A stretch of DNA of 58,105 nucleotides, taken from positions 1-58,105 of the forward strand of contig NZ_MKVV01000070.1 of NCBI RefSeq assembly GCF_001899645.1, given 5' to 3'. Below, in pieces: positions 52,639 through 58,105 of this stretch (positions are counted from its first letter, which is position 1; each line of letters begins with the position of its first letter). The DNA is from Pseudonocardia sp. 73-21 (lineage in GTDB: Bacteria; Actinomycetota; Actinomycetes; Mycobacteriales; Pseudonocardiaceae). Below the pieces are notes generated by a model. That model searched no databases, was not told the origin of the DNA, and saw only the letters and a list, made by a program, of their open reading frames with translations. Both the position numbers and the translations under genes were made by a program.

Positions 52639-53184
52639 TCAGCGAGTGGGTCGTCGCCGCGCTGTCAGAGTCCGACTGGTCATCCGCGGGGGCGACGGGC
52701 TGCGCGTGCCGGGTTGCGGGGTTTGTTGGCGATCGGTGGTGGGGCGTGCGGCATCGGTGATGATCTGGTTGAGGTCGGCGGGGGAGAAGCGCAGATGCTT
52801 GCCCAGGAACGTGCACGGAATCCGCCGTTGGGCGGCGCGCCGGCGCAACCACGACTCCCGCACCTGCAGCAGCTGCGCCGCTTGGGCCGGGGTGAACAGA
52901 GCCGGTGGCGGTTCGGCCGCCGACGGGTTGCTGGGCGTCCGTTCATCGCTGGCGTGGTGTGGACCGCCGGGGTTGTCGAGCTCATCACGCAGCGGCCCAG
53001 GAGAAGTGCTCGAATCGGCGTCCGTGGCACGGACGTGGCTGGCTGTGACGGCGGCGGTGATCGCAGACCGTCGGTTCGTCGGCCCGAAGCGATCATGGGT
53101 ATCGGCCGCAGCGACGTCGGTGAGGCGTGTTCGGTGGCCGGGTTCCGTACGTCGGGGACGGCCAGGGTGGTCGGAGTCGTTCAT
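52639..53184 (-). CDS. HTH/excisionase-like protein with long disordered N-terminus
   Basis: 181 aa from ATG 53184. Residues 95-145 form a MerR-like HTH (LFTPAQAAQLLQVRESWLRR, RIPCTFLGKHLRFSPADLNQ), as in excisionases. The first 90 residues are Pro/Thr/Asp-rich and the last 35 basic. It lies 125 bp upstream of the integrase in the same direction, the usual place for Xis. Excisionases are normally under 80 aa, so the extensions are unusual; a shorter internal start is possible. Confidence 0.75.
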   Translation of the reverse strand: MNDSDHPGRPRRTEPGHRTRLTDVAAADTHDRFGPTNRRSAITAAVTASHVRATDADSSTSPGPLRDELDNPGGPHHASDERTPSNPSAAEPPPALFTPAQAAQLLQVRESWLRRRAAQRRIPCTFLGKHLRFSPADLNQIITDAARPTTDRQQTPQPGTRSPSPPRMTSRTLTARRRPTR

Positions 53185-53317
53185 GGTTTACCCCTTCGGC
53201 GATGCAGGTTCGTCGACGCCGTGCGCATACGACATCCCTGAACTCCGCCGAACAGGCCCTGACGGGACACACGCCGACTTCGGCTCCAACAGCGGTGGCA
53301 ACCTAATACGACAGCCG

Positions 53318-54572
53318 GTGCGTCCAGTGATCAGGAGGTGATCGTCCAGCGGTCGTGTCGTGGTCTGAAGCTCGTCGTCGCCTGCCGGTGTGAGTCCGGT
53401 CCGGGTAGCTGCCAGGAGGCCCGGTAGCAGGCTGGCGGTCTGGTCTGGAAACGGGTCGGGCCGAAGCCCAGCGTCGAAAGCCCTGTGGGGGAAGCGAATC
53501 AGCGGTCCGTAGCGGAAGCGAAGCCTGCCGCGTCGTTAGACATTGAGGGAGAGCCGAGCCGAGCGGTTCACGGCGAAGGCCACGGAAGCGGTGAAGAGCC
53601 TGGAAGCGCAGCCGCGAAGGACTCCCCGGCGTAAGAGGGCGCGGAACGTTGAGACGGTGGCGGCGGGAACTGGAGAGGCCCTCCCCGGCCGAAGCGCCCT
53701 GCGATTGGCGTGGACAGCCCTTCTTATAACCGGTGTGGAGCCGGGAAGTGGATCGGGTGCTGGGAGGGAGTCGGAGGCGGTCGGAGTACTGATCGAGCCG
53801 TGCGGACAACATAACCGCCGGGGAGGGAAGGGCCGCTGCTTCGTTCATGCGCAGTTCTGGAGGGAGGGGCCTGGTGAGTGTCGATACGGCTAGTTCCACC
53901 ATGGCGGGATCCGCGAGAATGGATCCGGTCCGTGCCTTGCAGCATGCGCTCTACCGGTCGGCCAAGGCTGATTCGGGACGACGGTTTCACGCGTTGCGGG
54001 ACAAGGTCTATCGCAGAGATGTCCTGTGGCGGGCGTGGGTCGCGGTGCGCCGGAACAACGGCGCCCCGGGTATCGACAGGATCACCCTGGCTGATGTCGA
54101 GGAGCACGGCGTGGACCGGCTCCTCGACGAGCTGGCCCAGGACTTGAGGGAGGGACGGTGGCGGCCGTTGCCGGCGCGGCGGGTGCTCATCCCGAAGCCC
54201 GGCATGGTCGAGCAGCGTCCGTTGTCGATCCCTTCGGTCCGTGACCGCATCGTGCAGGCGGCGCTGAAGATCGTGCTCGAGCCGATCTTCGAGGCCGACT
54301 TTCTGCCGTGCAGTTTCGGGTTCCGCCCGAAACGCTCGGCGCACGACGCCCTGCAGGTCTTGATCGATGAGTCCTGGCGGGGCAGGCGGTGGGTGGTGGA
54401 GACGGACATCGCCGACTGTTTCGGGGCGATTCCGCACGACAAGTTGATGCGCGCGGTCGAGGAACGCGTCTGTGACCAGGGCGTGCTGCAACTCTTGCGC
54501 GTGATGTTGCGCGCCGGTGTGATGCAGGACGGTCGGGTCCGTCGGCCGGTCACCGGCACCCCGCAGGGCGGC
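53318..54572 (+). mobile_element. group II intron, 3'-truncated
   Basis: GTGCG at 53318 fits the intron 5' consensus GUGYG, and 53318-53873 is a non-coding, structured, purine-rich leader as expected for domains I-III. It is followed by the reverse transcriptase ORF in domain IV. Domains V and VI are missing because the sequence is cut at 54572 by palindromic DNA related to the RIT ends. The 5' boundary is a guess. Confidence 0.6.
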
Positions 54573-54659
54573 TTATGCGCAGCTGTGCATAACGACCCCT
54601 ATGAGCAGTGCTGGGTTATGCGCAGCGTCCGGCTGCGCCGCTGGTGGGGACGGTCGTGA
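53874..54659 (+). pseudogene. group II intron reverse transcriptase/maturase, truncated
   Basis: From GTG 53874, with GGAGGGAGGGG upstream. RT motifs 0-4 are present: NNGAPGIDRITL, RPLSIPSVRDRIVQAALKIV, EPIFEADFLPCSFGFRPKRS, AHDALQVL, VVETDIADCFGAIPHDKL and TGTPQGG. After GTPQGG the frame enters foreign DNA at 54573 and stops at 54659. The catalytic YADD, maturase and endonuclease domains are absent, so it cannot act. Intact proteins have about 400-600 aa. Confidence 0.92.
54573..54592. repeat. solo 20-bp palindrome related to RIT ends
   Basis: TTATGCGCAGCTGTGCATAA, a near-perfect palindrome (one mismatched pair), shares TTATGCGCAGC with both RIT inverted repeats. It begins exactly where the reverse transcriptase frame is broken, 21 bp before the left RIT end. 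Confidence 0.75.
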
Positions 54660-54684
54660 CGACCGAACGCTGCGCATAATCCCG
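54614..54684. repeat. left terminal inverted repeat of RIT element
   Basis: 71 bp, matching 57964-58035 in inverse orientation except for a 3-4 nt block. Within it TTATGCGCAGCGT and ACGCTGCGCATAA face each other around the palindrome CGGTCGTGACGACCG (54651-54665). Confidence 0.95.
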
Positions 54685-54691
54685 GGCGCGG

Positions 54692-55696
54692 TCAGAGGCT
54701 GGCGAGCCAGTTGAGCAGTTCGGGGTCCTGGTTCCATTCGGCCAGATCGGCGGTGACGACGTCGGCGTAGACGGCTTCGAGTGCCTTGCGTTTGGCCTCG
54801 GTGGAGGCGCGCGCGTAGATCTCGGTGGTGGACAGGTCGGTGTGGCCGAGGATGTCACGGATGTAGGGCAGCGGAACGCCACTGTCGTAGAGGTGCATGG
54901 CCCGACTGTGCCGCAGAACGTGTGGGCTCAGGTGGGCGCTGATGAGCGCCGGATCGGCTGCTCGGTCCTGGTATTTGCGAAGGATCCAGGCGATGCCGCC
55001 GCGGCTGAGTTTGACGCGGTGCTGGTTGAAGAACACCGGATGGTGCTCGTGGCCCGGGCCGTCGAGATGCCGTTCGGCGAGGTAGGCGGCCAGCAGTGCC
55101 GCCGTGTTGGCGTCGATCGGAACGTGACGGCTCTTGCGGCCCTTGCCGGTCAGGGCGGCCATCGCGGGGTGATCCAGGCGGATGTCGCGGACGGTCAGAT
55201 CGGCGAGTTCTTGAACCCTGGCCGCGGTGTTGTAGAGGGTGGCGAGCAGGGTCGCGTCTCGGCGGCCGGCCCGGGTGGACCGATCGGGCAGGGCGAACAG
55301 TGCGCGGGTCTGGGCGACGCTCAGGTGGGCCACGCCCGGCTGGTCGTGCTTGCTGGCAGGGATCGCGAGGATGTCCTGGCAGCACGCCATGCGGGCCGGG
55401 TCCTGCGACTGCATCCAGGAGAAGAACGAGTCGATCGCGGCCAGCCGCTGGTTGCAGGTCGACGGACTGTTTCCCCGGCTGGCCCGTAGCCAGGCCAGGA
55501 ACCCGGTGATCGCGGCGGCGTCGATCAGCTCGAGGGTGAGACGTTCGGGCGGGACGGACCGTTCGTCGCGGAAGTAGCAGATCAACAGTTTGAAAGCGTC
55601 ACGGTAGGAGACGATCGTGTTCGGTGAACAGCCGCGCAACCCGGCCAGGTGGCCGGTAAGGAACCGGCGCAGGGACACCGCGAAGTCAGTGGCCAT
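54692..55696 (-). CDS. ritC: RIT tyrosine recombinase, third gene (RitC)
   Basis: 334 aa from ATG 55696, with CAGGG 7 nt upstream; a start at 55732 would add 12 residues. SAM-like N-terminal domain (TGHLAGLRGCSPNTIVSYRD, LLICYFRDERSVPPERLTLE) and catalytic residues in NTAARVQELADL, SPHVLRHSRAMHLYDSG, ILGHTDLSTTEIYARAS (Tyr near the end). It overlaps ritB by 11 bp and ends 8 bp inside the left inverted repeat. Confidence 0.92.
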   Translation of the reverse strand: MATDFAVSLRRFLTGHLAGLRGCSPNTIVSYRDAFKLLICYFRDERSVPPERLTLELIDAAAITGFLAWLRASRGNSPSTCNQRLAAIDSFFSWMQSQDPARMACCQDILAIPASKHDQPGVAHLSVAQTRALFALPDRSTRAGRRDATLLATLYNTAARVQELADLTVRDIRLDHPAMAALTGKGRKSRHVPIDANTAALLAAYLAERHLDGPGHEHHPVFFNQHRVKLSRGGIAWILRKYQDRAADPALISAHLSPHVLRHSRAMHLYDSGVPLPYIRDILGHTDLSTTEIYARASTEAKRKALEAVYADVVTADLAEWNQDPELLNWLASL

Positions 55697-56672
55697 CACG
55701 GGGCCCTGCCGTGACGGGTGGGACGACGTCACCGATGATCTGCTGCACCCGGGCGGTGATGTCCGGGTAGGACTCGGCGGTCAGGTGCAGGTAATAGCCG
55801 GTGTCGGCGATGGATGAGTGACCCATGTAGGTCTGCAGCACCGGCAGCAACGCGCCGACGTCGCGGCCCTCGGCGAACCAGGATCGCAGGTTGTTGACCG
55901 CGAACGTGTGCCTCAGGTCATGCACCCTGGGGCCGTGTCCTCGGCCGCCGTGGGAGATCCGCGCCTGCCAGAGGAACCGGCGGAAGTTCTTGTCGACGTT
56001 GCCCAGCGTGAGCGGCTCGCCCGGCTTGCTGCCGGGGAAGAACCACTCCCGCCGGCCCGTCCGACCGGTGGTCTGGGCGTGGTAGCTGGCGAGCCTGGCG
56101 CGCAGCGGTTCGGTGACGGGCACCTGCCGGTCTGTGCCGCCTTTCGCGTCGCGGATCTGCAGCACCCCGATGTCGATGTCGACGTCGGCGAGGCGCAGCA
56201 TGCGGGCCTCCGAGCAGCGCAGCCCGCAGGCGTAGATCGTGCGGAACAGCACCGGCATGACCAGGTGGCGTAGCGGAACCTGCGAGCAGTAGTGGCAACG
56301 CTCGGTCTGCGTGAACAGCGCCGCCAGTTCGGTGTCGGTGTAGATGTGCGGGACATACCGGGCGGGCCGGGGCAGCGCGGAGCGGGGCAGCAGGTAGGCC
56401 GGCGCGCCTCGCCGCCCCAGCCAGCGGGCCAGCTCCCGCACCGGCGCGGCCAGGCCCTGCAGGGTCGCGGGTCGCACGTTCCGAGCCCGGGCCGCGGTGA
56501 TCCACGCCTGCACCGACGTCTCGGTGAGCGTGTCCAACCCCGGGAACTCGCTGCGGTGAAACGCCTCGAACCGGGCCAGCACCCGCGCCTCGGCGTCGTA
56601 TTTGTAGCCGACCGCGCGTTTCTCGGCCACCAGGGCGGTGATCGCCTCGGACAGCGTGACGCCGGCGCTCAT
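55686..56672 (-). CDS. ritB: RIT tyrosine recombinase, second gene (RitB)
   Basis: 328 aa from ATG 56672, overlapping ritA by 4 bp (ATGA). The catalytic residues are in IYACGLRCSEARML, VHDLRHTFAVNNLRSW, YMGHSSIADTGYYLHL. It also has CHYC (about 127-130), a possible zinc motif in the insertion before the first Arg. It should act with RitA and RitC; no partner outside the trio is needed by current models. Confidence 0.93.
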   Translation of the reverse strand: MSAGVTLSEAITALVAEKRAVGYKYDAEARVLARFEAFHRSEFPGLDTLTETSVQAWITAARARNVRPATLQGLAAPVRELARWLGRRGAPAYLLPRSALPRPARYVPHIYTDTELAALFTQTERCHYCSQVPLRHLVMPVLFRTIYACGLRCSEARMLRLADVDIDIGVLQIRDAKGGTDRQVPVTEPLRARLASYHAQTTGRTGRREWFFPGSKPGEPLTLGNVDKNFRRFLWQARISHGGRGHGPRVHDLRHTFAVNNLRSWFAEGRDVGALLPVLQTYMGHSSIADTGYYLHLTAESYPDITARVQQIIGDVVPPVTAGPRDGH

Positions 56673-57901
56673 CGTCGCGCTCCCGATGCCGGCGCGTCCG
56701 GGTCCAGGGCGCAGGCGGCCAACAGGCGCAGCGACGATTTCAGGTAGACGCCCGTGGACGCGGCCCGCTGGTGGCCGAGGATCTCGGCGATCTGCTCGAC
56801 CGGTGTGCCGGCTTCCAGCAGGCGGGTCGCCAGCGTGTGTCGCAGCGAGTGCATGCCGTGGCGGCGTTCCTCACCCAGCCGAACATGCGCCACCCGGGCG
56901 TGCTTGGCCAGGATCTGGTGCAGGTGATCCTGGTCGGAGAACGGGCCTATCGGGGCGGTGTGCCGGATGAACACCTGCGGGCAGTCGGCTTGCGGGCGGC
57001 CGTGCCGGATGTAGTCGATGATCGCCCAGCCGACGTCCTTGAGCAGCGGCAGCTGCACCCGGCGGCCGGTCTTGGCCTGCACCACCGACAGCCGGTTGTC
57101 GGGCCAATCGAGATCGGCGAACCGCAGCCGTTTGACGTCGACGCCGCGCAGCCCGAGCCGGGTGATCAGCAGGATGATCGCGTAGTCGCGTTTGCCGCAC
57201 GGGTTGCCCCGGTCGACCGCCTGCAGGATCTTGGTCACGTCGGCCGGGTCCCATACCGACGGGATCCTGGCCTGCCGGGTCGACTTCGCCGCAGGCACCG
57301 CCTCCAGCACCGTGGCCTCGACCAGCCCGTCGCCGACGGCGAACCGCAGGAACGACCGTAGGGCACACAGTTTGTGCTCCACCGTCTTGGCCTGGTAGCC
57401 GGCCAGGGTGGCCACGAACGCGTCGATGCTCCCGACGCCCAGGCTGGCCAGTCCGCCCCTCGTGTCGGTGAACGCGAGGAACTCGCTGGCCACCGTGGCA
57501 TACGCCCGCACGGTCGATACGGCGCAAGCGGACCCCTGCAGCCACGCCTTGAACCGGGCCAGCGTGTCGGCCTGCTCGGCGCTCAGCTTGTCCACGGTCC
57601 GGGAATAGCGGCGCAGCACCGCGCCGTGGATGGCGAAGTCGTCGAGCATCGCCGCGACGCGGAACAGGTACACGTCGGTCGGCTTCAGCGTGCCGGCCTG
57701 CTCCTTATCGAAGAAGCCGCCGGACGCCTGGTCGACCCAGGCCATCGCCACGTCCAGCGAGAACTCCTGGACGCCACGGGACGCGAAGAACGCTTCCAGG
57801 CGGCGCCAGCACCCCCGGTACCAGACCATCGTCGAGGGCCTGTAGCCCAGACGCACCAGCTCGGCATTCAGCCCGGACACCAGTTCGGAAACAGCCGCCA
57901 T
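56669..57901 (-). CDS. ritA: RIT tyrosine recombinase, first gene (RitA)
   Basis: 410 aa from ATG 57901, with TGGAGGT 8 nt upstream, the best site of the trio. The catalytic residues are in ITRLGLRGVDVKRL, GMHSLRHTLATRLLEAG, ILGHQRAASTGVYLKSS. It is the longest of the three, as usual for RitA, and starts 63 bp inside the right inverted repeat, whose palindromes may hold its promoter. Confidence 0.93.
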   Translation of the reverse strand: MAAVSELVSGLNAELVRLGYRPSTMVWYRGCWRRLEAFFASRGVQEFSLDVAMAWVDQASGGFFDKEQAGTLKPTDVYLFRVAAMLDDFAIHGAVLRRYSRTVDKLSAEQADTLARFKAWLQGSACAVSTVRAYATVASEFLAFTDTRGGLASLGVGSIDAFVATLAGYQAKTVEHKLCALRSFLRFAVGDGLVEATVLEAVPAAKSTRQARIPSVWDPADVTKILQAVDRGNPCGKRDYAIILLITRLGLRGVDVKRLRFADLDWPDNRLSVVQAKTGRRVQLPLLKDVGWAIIDYIRHGRPQADCPQVFIRHTAPIGPFSDQDHLHQILAKHARVAHVRLGEERRHGMHSLRHTLATRLLEAGTPVEQIAEILGHQRAASTGVYLKSSLRLLAACALDPDAPASGARR

Positions 57902-57963
57902 GACGGTTGACCTCCAGTCACGAAGGCCCGGCACCGTGCCGAGCCACGTGCTCAGAGTCCAGA

Positions 57964-58035
57964 CGGGATTATGCGCAGCGTTCGGTCGTCACGACCGTCC
58001 CCACCAGCGGCAACCGCCGGACGCTGCGCATAACC
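57964..58035. repeat. right terminal inverted repeat of RIT element
   Basis: 72 bp, the inverse of 54614-54684, with the same internal TTATGCGCAGCG / CGCTGCGCATAA arms and the CGGTCGTGACGACCG palindrome. Confidence 0.95.
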
Positions 58036-58105
58036 GGCTCTTCCGGATTTAGAGTGCGAGTGCCCCGCAGTGCAGTAGCGACCGGAGCCGGTAGTTGATC
58101 AGGTT
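58036..58105. other. flanking sequence after the RIT element
   Basis: 70 bp to the window end. It does not continue the group II reverse transcriptase in any frame, so the RIT and the intron break may be separate events or the flank is rearranged. It contains no recognisable gene. Confidence 0.4.

Larger units (their letters stand above)
54614..58035 (-). mobile_element. RIT element (recombinase in trio), 3.4 kb
   Basis: Three consecutive, overlapping tyrosine-recombinase genes on one strand between about 71-bp compound inverted repeats: the definition of a RIT element. RIT elements are known from many bacteria; their transposition is thought to need all three recombinases. All three genes look intact. 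The element lies directly after the truncated intron RT. Confidence 0.9.
51201..58105. mobile_element. second integrated element at tRNA-Val(CAC), right end outside the window
   Basis: Begins at the 3' end of tRNA-Val(CAC) and holds a tyrosine integrase, an HTH/excisionase-like gene, a broken group II intron and a RIT element. No repeat of the tRNA 3' half was found within the window, so the other att end must lie further right or has been lost. Confidence 0.65.

Noticed and set aside
54614..58035. Tn554-like transposon
   Set aside because: Tn554 has two tyrosine recombinases plus a non-recombinase TnpC and no long inverted repeats. Here all three genes are full tyrosine recombinases with long inverted ends, as in RIT elements.

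Overview
The window is chromosomal DNA of a very GC-rich, filamentous-type actinobacterium. An SsgA-family sporulation protein, a SigK/RskA pair, frequent GTG starts with 4-bp GTGA/ATGA gene overlaps, RpfA-like cell-wall and F420/PPOX proteins, and SARP-type regulators all fit Pseudonocardiaceae; Pseudonocardia is my best guess, by inference only.

Bases 1-31,142 are core or lineage-specific chromosome: a glucose-phosphorylation operon (ROK/polyphosphate glucokinase-like, pgi, PAP2 phosphatase, LacI regulator); a His/Asn/Gly repeat protein; GNAT and SGNH enzymes; a threonine-synthase-like PLP enzyme; three tandem DoxX membrane proteins; a HipA-like/DUF3037 pair; a MarR-controlled cupin/flavin-reductase locus; two cytochromes P450; a short bL31-like gene; a glycosyltransferase; a BKACE/RraA/DUF3500 cluster; a large SARP/AfsR-like regulator; and a degraded stretch near 29.7-31.0 kb with a VOC remnant and an abrupt junction of two 5'-truncated genes.

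Bases 31,143-48,020 are an actinobacterial integrative and conjugative element (AICE) of about 16.8 kb, integrated into the 3' half of tRNA-Val(GAC) and bounded by a perfect 68-bp direct repeat. Its backbone at the right is complete: XRE regulator with an operator array, NUDIX and HD proteins, DUF2786, small ORFs, an FtsK-like DNA translocase, two small membrane proteins, a RepSA-like rolling-circle initiator, an excisionase-like HTH protein and a tyrosine integrase. Its left half is lower-GC cargo: two HNH-type proteins, an IS110-family transposase, and a Septu-like (PtuA ATPase / PtuB HNH) anti-phage operon. The ATPase gene is split by a 938-bp IS5-family (IS427-type) element. Removing the IS and one TA target duplication restores the reading frame exactly.

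Bases 48,020-51,200 return to chromosome: tRNA-Val, -Cys and -Gly, ssgB, sigK-rskA, a PGPGW membrane protein and tRNA-Val(CAC).

From tRNA-Val(CAC) onward (51,200 to the window end) a second integrated element starts with its own integrase and HTH protein. It carries a group II intron whose reverse transcriptase is cut off before its catalytic YADD motif, exactly at the start of a palindrome related to the ends of an adjacent 3.4-kb RIT (recombinase-in-trio) element. That element has three overlapping tyrosine recombinases between about 71-bp compound inverted repeats. The far end of this second element lies outside the window.
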